In this document: piece after piece, positions 35,636-43,861 of the stretch
Layout of the letters: every line of letters starts with the position of its first letter
Position numbering within the stretch: position 1 is the first letter of the stretch
Source of the DNA: Meridianimarinicoccus marinus
GTDB taxonomy: Bacteria > Pseudomonadota > Alphaproteobacteria > Rhodobacterales > Rhodobacteraceae
Length of the DNA: 64,000 nucleotides
NCBI RefSeq assembly: GCF_040689105.1
Contig: NZ_JBFBVU010000002.1
Coordinates: forward strand, 217,084 to 281,083
Reading direction: 5' to 3'
The notes under the pieces: model-generated
Told to the model about the DNA's origin: nothing
Database searches by the model: none
Seen by the model: only the letters and a program-made list of their open reading frames with translations
Position numbers and translations under genes: made by a program

Positions 35636-36340
35636 ATGACAGTCCATATCGGTGCCGAGCCCGGCGATATTGCAGAAACCGTGCTGATGCCCGGCGATCC
35701 GCTGCGCGCGAAATGGGCCGCCGAGACCTTTCTCGACGACCCGTTCTGCATCAACGAAGTGCGCGGCATGCTGGGCTTCACCGGCACATGGCGCGGCAAC
35801 CGGGTGACGATCCACGGCTCGGGCATGGGGATGCCGTCGCTGTCGATCTATGCCAACGAGCTGATCTCGACCTATGGCGCCAAGACCCTGATCCGCATCG
35901 GGTCCGCCGGGGCGATGCAACCCCATGTGAACCTGCGCGACGTGGTGCTGGCGATGACCGCGACCAGCCTGTCAACGCCCTCGCGCGGGTTCTTCAAGGA
36001 CATCAATTTCGCGCCTTGCGCTGACTATGGCCTGCTGAAAGCCGCCGAAGAGGCCGCCGCCGCGCGCGGGGCCGCCACCCATGTGGGCGGGATCTATTCG
36101 TCGGATGTGTTCTATGACGAGCGCCCCGATCTGAACGAGATCATGACCCGCCACGGCATCCTGGCGGTCGAGATGGAAGCGGCAGAACTGTACAACCTCG
36201 CCGCCCGCTTCGGGGTGCGGGCACTGGCCGTGGTGACGATCTCGGATCACCTGCTGCGCGATGAGGCGATGAGCGCCGCCGATCGGCAGTCAAGCTTTTC
36301 CGATATGGTCGAGATCGCGCTGGAGGCCGCCTTCGCATGA
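35636..36340 (+). CDS. deoD: purine-nucleoside phosphorylase, DeoD type
   Basis: Phosphorolysis of purine (deoxy)ribonucleosides to free base and (deoxy)ribose-1-phosphate. 234 residues, hexameric NP-I family: HIGAEPGDIAETVLMPGDPLRAKWAAETFL, VRGMLGFTGTWRG, GSGMGMPSLSIYANEL, IRIGSAGAMQP, ILAVEMEAAELYNLA and the catalytic Asp in VTISDHLLRDEAM. Logical partner of the BMP-type nucleoside importer at 21.7-26.3 kb, although unlinked. Overlaps the following aldo/keto reductase gene by four bases. Confidence 0.95.
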   Translation: MTVHIGAEPGDIAETVLMPGDPLRAKWAAETFLDDPFCINEVRGMLGFTGTWRGNRVTIHGSGMGMPSLSIYANELISTYGAKTLIRIGSAGAMQPHVNLRDVVLAMTATSLSTPSRGFFKDINFAPCADYGLLKAAEEAAAARGAATHVGGIYSSDVFYDERPDLNEIMTRHGILAVEMEAAELYNLAARFGVRALAVVTISDHLLRDEAMSAADRQSSFSDMVEIALEAAFA

Positions 36341-37338
36341 GCGGAATCGGCGGGATGCCAAAGCGGCGATTGGGCGCGGGTGGCCCGGCGGTCGCCCCCA
36401 TCGGTTTCGGCGGGATGAGTTTCGCGGGCTTTTTCGGCGAAACCACCGCCGAGGAAAGCTTTGCCTGCATGGATGCGGTCGTCGCCGCCGGGATCGACTT
36501 CTGGGACACCTCGAACATCTATGGCATGGGCCGCTCGGAACGGGTGATCGGAGAGTATCTGGCTCAATCCGGCGCCAAGGTGGTGCTGGCAACCAAGGTC
36601 GGCATCGTGCCGGGCCCGCCGCGCCGCTTCGACAATTCCGCCGACCACATCCGGGCCGAGCTGGAAGCCTCCCTCACCCGGCTCAAGCAGGATCGGGTGG
36701 AGCTTTACTACATCCATCGCCGCGAACAGGAACGCCCGGTCGAGGAGGTGGTGGAAACCATGGCCCGGCTGATCGAAGAAGGGCTGATCGGCGGTTACGG
36801 CCTGTCCGAGGTCGCGCCCTACACCCTGCGCCGCGCCCATGCGGTGCATCCCTGCATGGCAGTGCAGAACGAATACTCCCTGTGGACGCGGCTGCCGGAA
36901 CTGGGGCTGATCCAGACCTGTGCCGAGCTGGGGGTGGCCTTCGTGCCGTTCTCGCCGCTGGCGCGCGGCATGCTCGTGGACAGGCCGGTCGAACTGGCTG
37001 CACTGGGGCCAAAGGATTTCCGCCGCAGCAACCCGCGCTTTGTTGAACCGAACTATGTCCTCAACCGCGCGCGGATCGACGGGTTCCGCGACTTCTGCCA
37101 CAGCCGGGGCTGGACCACGGCCGCCGGGGCGCTCGCCTGGATCCTCGATCAGGGCGACCAGATCATCCCGATCCCGGCGACGCGCACGGCGGCGCATTTC
37201 CGGGAATGGCTGGATGTGGCGAAGATCACGCTGACCGAGGCCGACCGGGCCGAGATCGCCCGACTTCTGCCCGTGGGCTTCGCTTATGGCGACCGCTATG
37301 CCGACGCCAATATCGTCGGGGTCGAACGCTACTGCTAG
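36337..37338 (+). CDS. aldo/keto reductase
   Basis: 333-residue NADPH-dependent oxidoreductase with (beta/alpha)8 fold. Tetrad residues are visible: Asp and Tyr in DFWDTSNIYGMGRSE, Lys in VLATKVGI and His in ELYYIHRREQ. The C-terminal cofactor motif is IIPIPATRTAAHFREWL. The first codons MSGIGGMPKRRLG contain a second ATG that could be used. Co-operonic with deoD by ATGA overlap; its last four bases overlap the convergent DUF1989 gene. Substrate unknown. Confidence 0.93.
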   Translation: MSGIGGMPKRRLGAGGPAVAPIGFGGMSFAGFFGETTAEESFACMDAVVAAGIDFWDTSNIYGMGRSERVIGEYLAQSGAKVVLATKVGIVPGPPRRFDNSADHIRAELEASLTRLKQDRVELYYIHRREQERPVEEVVETMARLIEEGLIGGYGLSEVAPYTLRRAHAVHPCMAVQNEYSLWTRLPELGLIQTCAELGVAFVPFSPLARGMLVDRPVELAALGPKDFRRSNPRFVEPNYVLNRARIDGFRDFCHSRGWTTAAGALAWILDQGDQIIPIPATRTAAHFREWLDVAKITLTEADRAEIARLLPVGFAYGDRYADANIVGVERYC

Positions 37339-38192
37339 GGGGCGCCGCCCGCGCCGTGGCTGCGGTCATAGGCATTGACGACCGGTTCGCTCCAGCCGTC
37401 CAGCGCGCCTTCGGGCAGGTTAAAGACATCGACGCGCAGCGGATGGCAGGCGGCGGCATCACTGGAATGCTCGGCCCCGCAATCGCCGCCCGGACAGGCC
37501 GACAGCGCGCCCAGAAGATCGATCTCGGCGAAGAACTCCAGATGGTCACCGGGCCGCACCGGGCTGGCCTTCATGAAATACTGGCCGGTGTCGCGGGTAA
37601 ACCCGGTGCACATGAAGACATTCAGCACGTCGTGCACATGCGCCTCGGCCTCGGCCAGCGGCAGACCGGTTTCCGTGGCCAGCGCGCGGGTCAGGTTGGA
37701 ATGGCAGCAGTGGTGATAGTGCCCGCCCGACAGCAGGTTATGGGTATAGGGATCGCAGCGGGTACCGATCACATCGTGGACCGCGCCGCCAAAGGCGTCG
37801 ATGCCGTACCAATCCAGTGTGTCACGGGTGATCGTGGCCATCGGGCGCAGCGTCGGAAAGCCGGACCAGAGCCGGTCGCCGGTGCTGACATGGCTGCCGT
37901 GCAGGGCACGGGTCTTGCCGGAATAGAACCGCTCGCGCAGGTCATGGGCGTTCCACAGGTTCAGATCGCCGACCTGCGGCCCTTCGATGCTGGTGATGCG
38001 GAAGATCTGTCCGGCTCGGACGTGGAAACAGGCAGCCTGGCGCGCGGGCACCGTCGTGCTGCTGGCCAGCTGCATCTGTGACCGCTGCGCGTCCTCGGGA
38101 AGGAAGGCGGAGCGGGGCAGGGTTTCGGTCGGATAGCAGATCACCGGGGCGACGGCGCGCCGGGCCGCGGCATCCTGTGGCGATTGGGGCAT
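37335..38192 (-). CDS. urea carboxylase-associated (DUF1989) family protein
   Basis: Family members are found next to urea carboxylase or allophanate-related genes and some act in carboxyguanidine degradation. I prefer the ATG at 38192 (MPQSPQDAAARRAV, AAGG upstream), giving 285 residues; a GTG eight codons earlier is possible. Typical segments: IFRITSIEGPQVGDLNLWNAHD, SHVSTGDRLWSGFPTLRPM, HYHHCCHSNL with metal-binding His/Cys, and VHDVLNVFMCTGF. No urea carboxylase is nearby, so the actual substrate here is open. Confidence 0.85.
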   Translation of the reverse strand: MPQSPQDAAARRAVAPVICYPTETLPRSAFLPEDAQRSQMQLASSTTVPARQAACFHVRAGQIFRITSIEGPQVGDLNLWNAHDLRERFYSGKTRALHGSHVSTGDRLWSGFPTLRPMATITRDTLDWYGIDAFGGAVHDVIGTRCDPYTHNLLSGGHYHHCCHSNLTRALATETGLPLAEAEAHVHDVLNVFMCTGFTRDTGQYFMKASPVRPGDHLEFFAEIDLLGALSACPGGDCGAEHSSDAAACHPLRVDVFNLPEGALDGWSEPVVNAYDRSHGAGGAP

Positions 38193-38279
38193 GGGCGGAA
38201 CCTTTCGGGGCGACACCTGAGGGGTTTGCCCCCAGAACGCCCCGGATCGGTTCCGGCTGCAAGTGCATTCCGCCCGTAA

Positions 38280-38438
38280 TCATGCGGCTTCGTAGTAGCC
38301 TTCGAAGGTGCGGGCGTCGCGCCGCAACACCTCTTCATCGGTCAGGACCGGGGTTGGCATGTAGTAGGCCCAGGACTCTTCCAGAATGGCCAGGGCCTTG
38401 TCAGCCGGCGTTTTCGGAAACACGGATACTTTGTTCAT
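38280..38438 (-). CDS. small hypothetical protein (52 aa)
   Basis: Starts at ATG 38438 behind GGAG and reads MNKVSVFPKTPADKALAILE, then ESWAYYMPTPVLTDEEVL and a short tail ending EGYYEAA. The composition (Ala/Glu/Tyr, amphipathic centre) and good codon use suggest a real short gene, 87 bases downstream of which nothing else intervenes before the DUF1989 start. I recognise no characterised family. Longer in-frame frames upstream overlap the next small gene and are unlikely. Confidence 0.5.
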   Translation of the reverse strand: MNKVSVFPKTPADKALAILEESWAYYMPTPVLTDEEVLRRDARTFEGYYEAA

Positions 38439-38551
38439 CGGAGACTCCAGAACAAGACATCCTCCCTGCCGCATGAGATAGGTCCGCCTGACGTGCGCGT
38501 CACCGCCCAAGTCGGCAAGGGCGCCATGCACGCAACACATGTCAGGCGGAA

Positions 38552-38776
38552 TCAGGGGCGCGGCCTGCGCCGTGTGTTGCGCAGGCACACGGGCGGCGGC
38601 AGGTTGTTGGCGGCAAAGGTTTCCGCGCCGCAATTCATGCAGATGAAATAGCGGCCCTCGGGGGTGTCCTTGGCGTGGTTTTCACGCCAGCGGCAGTCTT
38701 TCAGGCGCTGGCGCGCCTTGAAGGTCAGGATCATCCAGACCAGCACGATCACGGCCACGACAAGGATCAGGGGCAT
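38552..38776 (-). CDS. small membrane protein with zinc-ribbon-like tail
   Basis: 74 residues: one N-terminal transmembrane helix (LILVVAVIVLVWMILTF), a basic linker, then YFICMNCGAETFAANNLPPP and one more Cys near the end. Three Cys in a CxxC...C pattern could bind zinc or iron with a partner. The stop of the next upstream small gene lies four bases away, so they form a two-gene unit. Function unknown. Confidence 0.6.
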   Translation of the reverse strand: MPLILVVAVIVLVWMILTFKARQRLKDCRWRENHAKDTPEGRYFICMNCGAETFAANNLPPPVCLRNTRRRPRP

Positions 38777-38779
38777 GGC

Positions 38780-38980
38780 TCAGCGTCTCCGGAACAACCG
38801 TGTGATCAAGGCGATCAGCACCAGACCGGTCCCGGCCAGCATCAACAGCCAGCCACCGCCCAGCAGGTAAAACGGCTCTTGCAGGATGCCGTTCTCGTCG
38901 ATCTCGCTGCCAATCAGTCCGAAGGCGACCCAGCAGGCGCCCGCAAGGATCATCAGGATCAGTCCCAGACGCAGGATCAT
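38780..38980 (-). CDS. two-helix small membrane protein, DUF3955-like
   Basis: 66 residues from the ATG at 38980, which has AGGGGAG at the right distance; an ATG seven codons upstream does not. Two transmembrane helices (LGLILMILAGACWVAFGLIG and GGGWLLMLAGTGLVLIALIT) flank SEIDENGILQEPFYLL, which resembles the conserved centre of DUF3955 proteins. Function unknown; same unit as the Cys-rich membrane protein that follows. Confidence 0.6.
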   Translation of the reverse strand: MILRLGLILMILAGACWVAFGLIGSEIDENGILQEPFYLLGGGWLLMLAGTGLVLIALITRLFRRR

Positions 38981-39006
38981 CGGCGGCTCCCCTTGGTGCA
39001 ATGCAA

Positions 39007-39039
39007 TCGGGGGACACGGCCAAAAGCCGCGCCCCCCGA
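39007..39039 (-). terminator. hairpin terminator after sdhB
   Basis: TCGGGGG (39007-39013) and CCCCCGA (39033-39039) close a long stem that continues with CGGC/GCCG around a CAAAA loop, with two mismatches. It is 22 bases beyond the sdhB stop on the minus strand. The tract after it is TTGC rather than a pure T-run. Confidence 0.5.
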
Positions 39040-39060
39040 AAACCGTGTCAAACCGCTTCC

Positions 39061-39840
39061 TCAGACCTGGCGTTCGATCATCATCTTCTTGATCGAGGCA
39101 ATGGCCTTGGCCGGGTTCAGACCCTTGGGGCAGGTCTTGGAACAGTTCATGATGGTGTGGCAGCGATACAGCTTGAAGGGATCCTCAAGCTCGTCCAGAC
39201 GCTCGCCCGTGGCTTCATCGCGGCTGTCGATGATCCAGCGGTAGGCGTGCAGCAGCGCGGCCGGGCCGAGATAGCGATCACCGTTCCACCAGTAGCTCGG
39301 GCAGGAGGTCGAGCACGAGGCGCACATCACGCATTCATACAGACCGTCGAGCTTCTTGCGATCCTCGATGGACTGCTTCCACTCTTTCGCCGGGCGGTTG
39401 GTCTTGGTTTCCAGCCACGGCATGATGCTGGCATGCTGGGCATAGAAATGTGTCAGGTCGGGGATCAGATCCTTGACCACCGGCATGTGCGGCAGCGGGT
39501 AGATCTTCACGTCGCCCTTGATTTCATCCATGCCATAGATGCAAGCCAGCGTGTTGGTCCCGTCGATGTTCATCGCGCACGAGCCGCAGATGCCTTCCCG
39601 GCAGGACCGGCGGAAGGTCAGCGTCGGGTCGATCTCGTTCTTGATCTTGATCAACGCGTCCAGAACCATCGGACCGCAGGTGTCCATGTCCAGGAAATAG
39701 GTGTCCACGCGCGGGTTCTGACCGTCATCCGGGTTCCAGCGATAGATCTGGAACTTGCGCACGTTGGTCGCGCCCTCGGGCTTCGGCCAGGTCTTGCCCG
39801 TGGTGATCTTGGAGTTCTTGGGCAGGGTAAATTGTACCAT
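39061..39840 (-). CDS. sdhB: succinate dehydrogenase iron-sulfur subunit
   Basis: Electron-transfer subunit of complex II, 259 residues. All three cluster motifs are present: [2Fe-2S] in SCREGICGSCAMNIDG with the fourth Cys in TLAC, [4Fe-4S] in CVMCASCSTSCPSYWW, and [3Fe-4S] in CHTIMNCSKTCPKGLNP. Bound to the cytoplasmic face of the inner membrane through SdhC and SdhD. Last gene of sdhCDAB, ten bases after sdhA, followed by a hairpin. Confidence 0.97.
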   Translation of the reverse strand: MVQFTLPKNSKITTGKTWPKPEGATNVRKFQIYRWNPDDGQNPRVDTYFLDMDTCGPMVLDALIKIKNEIDPTLTFRRSCREGICGSCAMNIDGTNTLACIYGMDEIKGDVKIYPLPHMPVVKDLIPDLTHFYAQHASIMPWLETKTNRPAKEWKQSIEDRKKLDGLYECVMCASCSTSCPSYWWNGDRYLGPAALLHAYRWIIDSRDEATGERLDELEDPFKLYRCHTIMNCSKTCPKGLNPAKAIASIKKMMIERQV

Positions 39841-39850
39841 CGTCGCCTCC

Positions 39851-41656
39851 TTAGAACGTCCGCGCCTTGGGCGCGATTTTGGCCAGGCTGATGCCGCCTT
39901 CAGCTTCGGTGGACAGCGGGTCAGTGACGACCGGGCGATAGCTCAGATCGACGGCATTGCCGTCGACGCGGGCCACGGTGTGCACCCGCCAGTTGTCGTC
40001 ATCCCGTGTCGGGAAGTCCTCATGCGCGTGGGCGCCACGGCTTTCCTGACGCGCCTCGGCCCCGTTGATTGTGGCCAGCGCGTTCGGCATCAGGTTGGTC
40101 AGTTCCAGCGTTTCCATCAGATCCGAGTTCCAGACCAGCGAGGTGTCGGTGACCTTCAGGTCATCCAGCTTCGCGGCGATGGCGGTCATCTTCTCGACGC
40201 CTTCCTTCAGGGTTTCCGAGGTGCGGAACACGGCGGCGTCGGCCTGCATGGTCTTCTGCATTTCCAGGCGCAGCTCGGCGGTGCCGATCGTGCCCTGTGC
40301 ATACCGCAGCCCGTCGAACCGGTCGAAACCCTTCTGGATCTTGTCCACCGGGGCGGTCGGGATCGCGGCGTCGCGGTCCACAACGTCACCGGCGCGGATC
40401 GCGGCGGCGCGCCCGAAGACCACGAGGTCGATCAGCGAGTTCGAGCCCAGACGGTTCGCCCCATGTACCGAGGCACAGCCCGCTTCACCGACAGCCATCA
40501 GGCCCGGTACCACGGCGGTGGGGTTGTCGGCGGTGGGGTTCAAAACCTCGCCCCAATAGTTCGTCGGGATACCGCCCATGTTGTAGTGCACGGTGGGCAG
40601 AACCGGGATCGGTTCCTTGTTCACATCGACACCGGCGAAGATCTTGGCGCTTTCCGAGATGCCCGGCAGGCGCTCGGCCAGGGTTTCCGGCGGCAGATGG
40701 TTCAGGTGCAGGTGAATATGGTCACCCTCGGCACCCACGCCGCGGCCTTCGCGGATCTCCATGGTCATCGACCGGGAAACATAGTCGCGCGGGGCCAGAT
40801 CCTTGTAGGTCGGGGCGTAGCGTTCCATGAAACGCTCCCCTTCCGAGTTGGTCAGGTAGCCGCCTTCGCCGCGTGCCCCTTCGGTGATCAGGCAGCCCGA
40901 GCCGTAGATGCCGGTCGGGTGGAACTGCACGAACTCCATGTCCTGCAGCGGCAGGCCCGCGCGCGCCACCATGCCGCCACCGTCGCCGGTGCAGGTATGG
41001 GCCGAAGTGGCCGAGAAATAGGCGCGGCCATAGCCGCCGGTGGCCAGAACGACCATCTTGGCGTTGAACACGTGAAAGGTGCCGTCGTCCAGCTTCCAGC
41101 ACAGCACGCCCTGGCAGACACCGTCATCGCTCATCAGCAGGTCGATGGCGAAATATTCGATGTAGAACTCGGCGTTGTTTTTCAGCGACTGACCATACAG
41201 CGTGTGCAGGATGGCGTGGCCGGTGCGGTCCGCCGCGGCGCAGGTGCGCTGCACGGGGGGACCTTCGCCGAATTCGGTGGTGTGACCGCCGAAGGGACGC
41301 TGGTAGATCTTGCCTTCCTCGGTCCGCGAGAAGGGCACGCCGTAGTGTTCCAATTCATAGACGGCCTTGGGCGCTTCGCGTGCCAGATATTCCATGGCGT
41401 CGGTATCGCCCAGCCAGTCCGACCCTTTGACGGTGTCGTACATGTGCCACTGCCAGTTGTCGGGGCCCATGTTGGACAGCGACGCGGCGATGCCCCCCTG
41501 TGCCGCCACGGTGTGCGACCGGGTCGGGAAGACCTTGGTCACACAGGCCGTGCGCAGCCCCTGTTCGGCCATGCCCAGCGTGGCCCGCAGGCCCGCGCCG
41601 CCGGCGCCGACGACAACCACGTCATAGTCGTGGGATTCGTATTCATAAGCAGCCAT
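39851..41656 (-). CDS. sdhA: succinate dehydrogenase flavoprotein subunit
   Basis: Catalytic subunit of complex II, oxidising succinate to fumarate. 601 residues. FAD-binding GAGGAGLRATLGMAEQGL near residue 17, the covalent FAD His in TRSHTVAAQGGIAASL, and active-site segments FHPTGIYGSGCLITEGARGE and GEAGCASVHGANRLGSNSL. The C-terminal domain has HAHEDFPTRDDDNWRVHT. Second TCA dehydrogenase gene set whose operon carries the GTGATCAC pair upstream of its first gene. Confidence 0.97.
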   Translation of the reverse strand: MAAYEYESHDYDVVVVGAGGAGLRATLGMAEQGLRTACVTKVFPTRSHTVAAQGGIAASLSNMGPDNWQWHMYDTVKGSDWLGDTDAMEYLAREAPKAVYELEHYGVPFSRTEEGKIYQRPFGGHTTEFGEGPPVQRTCAAADRTGHAILHTLYGQSLKNNAEFYIEYFAIDLLMSDDGVCQGVLCWKLDDGTFHVFNAKMVVLATGGYGRAYFSATSAHTCTGDGGGMVARAGLPLQDMEFVQFHPTGIYGSGCLITEGARGEGGYLTNSEGERFMERYAPTYKDLAPRDYVSRSMTMEIREGRGVGAEGDHIHLHLNHLPPETLAERLPGISESAKIFAGVDVNKEPIPVLPTVHYNMGGIPTNYWGEVLNPTADNPTAVVPGLMAVGEAGCASVHGANRLGSNSLIDLVVFGRAAAIRAGDVVDRDAAIPTAPVDKIQKGFDRFDGLRYAQGTIGTAELRLEMQKTMQADAAVFRTSETLKEGVEKMTAIAAKLDDLKVTDTSLVWNSDLMETLELTNLMPNALATINGAEARQESRGAHAHEDFPTRDDDNWRVHTVARVDGNAVDLSYRPVVTDPLSTEAEGGISLAKIAPKARTF

Positions 41657-41676
41657 TTGGTGTCAGCTCCGTCAGC

Positions 41677-42048
41677 TCAGAGGGCCAGCCGCACAAGCGC
41701 GAAGACGCCCATGCCCATGGCGAAATAGGAAAGGCAGGTGACGGCGATGATCAGCCATTCCCGCGTCATGCCGTGGGAGTAGTCCTCGATCACCATCCGC
41801 ATGCCGCGGATGAAGTGCAGAAAGCCCGCCACCAGCATCAGCGCGGTGATCACCGCCGGATACGGGCGGGCGAAATGGGCCAGGACCTCTTCGTAAGGTT
41901 GACCCAGTTGCGACCCGAAGGTGCACAGGAACAGCGGGGTCAGGATCAGCAGCCCATAGGAGCTGACGGTCATCCACCAGAAGTTCTGGGTGCCGGTCTT
42001 GGCCGAGCCCATGCCCACGGCGCGCTTGCGGTCGGTAAGATATGCCAT
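41677..42048 (-). CDS. sdhD: succinate dehydrogenase hydrophobic membrane anchor subunit
   Basis: 123 residues with three transmembrane helices. The N-terminal VGMGSAKTGTQNFWWMTVSS contacts the quinone site in alphaproteobacterial complex II, and LHFIRGMRMVIEDYSHG contains the likely haem b ligand and quinone-site Tyr/Asp. Positioned between sdhC (13 bases upstream) and sdhA (20 bases downstream). Confidence 0.93.
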   Translation of the reverse strand: MAYLTDRKRAVGMGSAKTGTQNFWWMTVSSYGLLILTPLFLCTFGSQLGQPYEEVLAHFARPYPAVITALMLVAGFLHFIRGMRMVIEDYSHGMTREWLIIAVTCLSYFAMGMGVFALVRLAL

Positions 42049-42061
42049 TGTTCCGGTCTCC

Positions 42062-42445
42062 TTAGACGGCGATCGCGGTGATGAGGGTCAGCAGGACAGA
42101 GCCGCCGATAATGCCATAGGCCAGCTTGTCGGCCATCTCGACCTCAAGGCAGTAGCCCGCGTCCCAGACAAGGTGCCGGACACCGGCCAGCGCGTGGTAC
42201 CACAGCGCCCAGACCGAACAGAACATGATCAGGTCGCCGATGAAGCTGGTGACGATCCCGTCGACGAAAGCGAAATACTCCGGCCCGGACGCAGCACCGA
42301 CCAGCCACCACACGGACAAAAGCGCGCCCAGCAGTAGACCCACGCCGGTGATCCGGTTCAGGATCGAGGTAATGGCCGCCAGCGGCATACGGTAGATCTG
42401 CAGATGCGGCGAGAGCGGACGGGCGCCGCGGTTCACATCAGCCAT
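42062..42445 (-). CDS. sdhC: succinate dehydrogenase cytochrome b556 subunit
   Basis: 127 residues, three transmembrane helices. RPLSPHLQIYRMPLAAITSI is the signature N-terminus and LWYHALAGVRHLVWDAG carries the haem-ligand His. First gene of the sdhCDAB block but separated from mch by 175 bases containing the paired palindromes, so it probably has its own promoter in addition to read-through from mch. Confidence 0.96.
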   Translation of the reverse strand: MADVNRGARPLSPHLQIYRMPLAAITSILNRITGVGLLLGALLSVWWLVGAASGPEYFAFVDGIVTSFIGDLIMFCSVWALWYHALAGVRHLVWDAGYCLEVEMADKLAYGIIGGSVLLTLITAIAV

Positions 42446-42571
42446 AAGTCATCCTTTCACGGGATCGAAAATTCTTGCTGCATAGGTGATAGCAGCTTTT
42501 CGCAAGCTGTCAGCGCGGCAAGCCCCGCAAATGGCGCGGTGTTTTGGCGCAATTAGCGGTAACGGCAGGGA

Positions 42572-42605
42572 AACGTGATCACAGGAAAATATTTGTGATC
42601 ACGTT
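42572..42605. promoter_or_regulatory. paired GTGATCAC palindromes upstream of sdhC
   Basis: GTGATCAC occurs at 42575-42582 and again at 42595-42602, start to start exactly 20 bases. The flanks extend this to a perfect 12-bp inverted repeat (AACGTGATCACA ... TGTGATCACGTT) with a 10-base A/T-rich centre. The same pair with the same spacing is found upstream of sucC. It lies about 130 bases before the sdhC start and 15 bases after the mch stop, so it could also act as a terminator stem. Confidence 0.65.
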
Positions 42606-42620
42606 CCGGGGCGCGACTCC

Positions 42621-43655
42621 TCAGGTGGGAATCAGCGCCCAATAGTCGAGATCGAGAAGGACCTCGGGCTTGTATTTACCATCCTCGCCCTTCAGCGCGA
42701 AGGGGTCTGCCCCGTCCTTGGTGGCCACAAGCCGCAGGCGCAGGGCACCGACGCCGGGGGCCGGGGTTTCGGCCTTGTCCAGCACTTCGGACCACGCCTT
42801 GACGGTCAGCCCCGAGAACGCCGGGTTGGCATGAGCGCCGCCGTTCAGGCCGACGATCATCTGCGCATTGGCCAGCCCGTTGAACGACAGAGCGCGCGCC
42901 AGCGAGATAATGTGCCCGCCATAGATCAGGCGCTGGCCATCGGGGCGGAAGGTGGCGTCGAAATGTACCTTGGCCGTGTTCTGCCACAAACGCGTGGCCA
43001 GCATGTGCTCGGCCTCTTCCAGCGTCACGCCGTCGACATGGTCGATCTTCTCGCCGATCTCGTAGTCGCCCCAACGGTGCGGCTCACCGGCCAGCGCGAA
43101 ATTGTAGCCGGTGAAATCCAGCCCCTCGGGGATCACCAGATCGGCCGGGTCCACCACCGTGCGCAACTCGGGGATCACGGTTTCGGGGGCCTGGGCGTCC
43201 AGATCGCGTTTGCGCACCATCACCCAGCGGACATATTCCAGCACCGGCTCGCCATTCTGGTTCAACCCGGTGGTGCGCACATAGACCACGCCCGACTTGC
43301 CGTTGGAGTTCTGCTTCAGCCCGATGACCTCGGACACCGAATTGAGCGTATCGCCGGGCCAGACCGGGGCCAGCCAACGGCCCTCGGCATAGCCAAGGTT
43401 GGCCACAGCGTTCAGGGAAATGTCGGGGACGGTCTTGCCGAACACCACGTGGAAGGCCGCCAGATCATCCAGCGGCGCACTTTCCAACCCGCAGTCCTGC
43501 GCGAACATGTCGGAAGAATAGAGTGCATGCCGCGCCGGATACAGCGCGTGATACAGCGCCCGCTCGCCCTCGGCCACGGTGCGCGGCACCGCGTGGGCGA
43601 TCACCTCGCCGACGCGGTAGTCTTCGAAAAACCGGCCCGGATTGGTCTTGCCCAT
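42621..43655 (-). CDS. mch: mesaconyl-CoA hydratase (beta-methylmalyl-CoA dehydratase)
   Basis: Hydrates mesaconyl-C1-CoA to (2R,3S)-beta-methylmalyl-CoA in the ethylmalonyl-CoA pathway. ATG at 43655 gives 344 residues (MGKTNPGRFFEDYRVGEVIA), the size of characterised Mch/Mcd; the open frame upstream is the DUF1737 gene region. Tandem MaoC-like hot-dog domains: ALYHALYPARHALYSSDMFA, LNSVSEVIGLKQNSNGKSGV, and the second domain with YGGHIISLARALSFNGL. Start overlaps the DUF1737 stop (TGATG), so it belongs to the mcl2-nnrU-DUF1737-mch run. Confidence 0.94.
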   Translation of the reverse strand: MGKTNPGRFFEDYRVGEVIAHAVPRTVAEGERALYHALYPARHALYSSDMFAQDCGLESAPLDDLAAFHVVFGKTVPDISLNAVANLGYAEGRWLAPVWPGDTLNSVSEVIGLKQNSNGKSGVVYVRTTGLNQNGEPVLEYVRWVMVRKRDLDAQAPETVIPELRTVVDPADLVIPEGLDFTGYNFALAGEPHRWGDYEIGEKIDHVDGVTLEEAEHMLATRLWQNTAKVHFDATFRPDGQRLIYGGHIISLARALSFNGLANAQMIVGLNGGAHANPAFSGLTVKAWSEVLDKAETPAPGVGALRLRLVATKDGADPFALKGEDGKYKPEVLLDLDYWALIPT

Positions 43656-43858
43656 CACTGCTCTCCCAGCTTGATGTCGGGGCTGTAGTCGCCCGGCGCA
43701 TCCTTGACGACCGCCTGCCCGCAGCGCATCACGCCGCGCGCCGCGTCGAAGGCATAGGTCGGATCTCCGTGCAGCATCCACCCCTTGTTCAGCGCCGCCG
43801 TCACCTTGTGGCAGAAGGCGCTCGTGTCATCCTCGCTGAGGAACCGATAGATTTTCAT
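43655..43858 (-). CDS. DUF1737 family small protein
   Basis: 67 residues, beginning MKIYRFLSEDDTSAFCHKVT and containing ALNKGWMLHGDPTYAFD, the core of DUF1737 domains. Cytoplasmic, function unknown. Sits between nnrU (three bases upstream) and mch (one-base overlap), the same place as in Rhodobacter sphaeroides as I remember it, which suggests a role tied to the pathway or simply conserved synteny. Confidence 0.85.
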   Translation of the reverse strand: MKIYRFLSEDDTSAFCHKVTAALNKGWMLHGDPTYAFDAARGVMRCGQAVVKDAPGDYSPDIKLGEQ

Positions 43859-43861
43859 GGA

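Noticed and set aside
42572..42605. Reading the sdhC dyad simply as a terminator of mch
   Set aside because: Possible geometrically, but the same GTGATCAC pair with the same spacing recurs upstream of sucC where no gene needs terminating.
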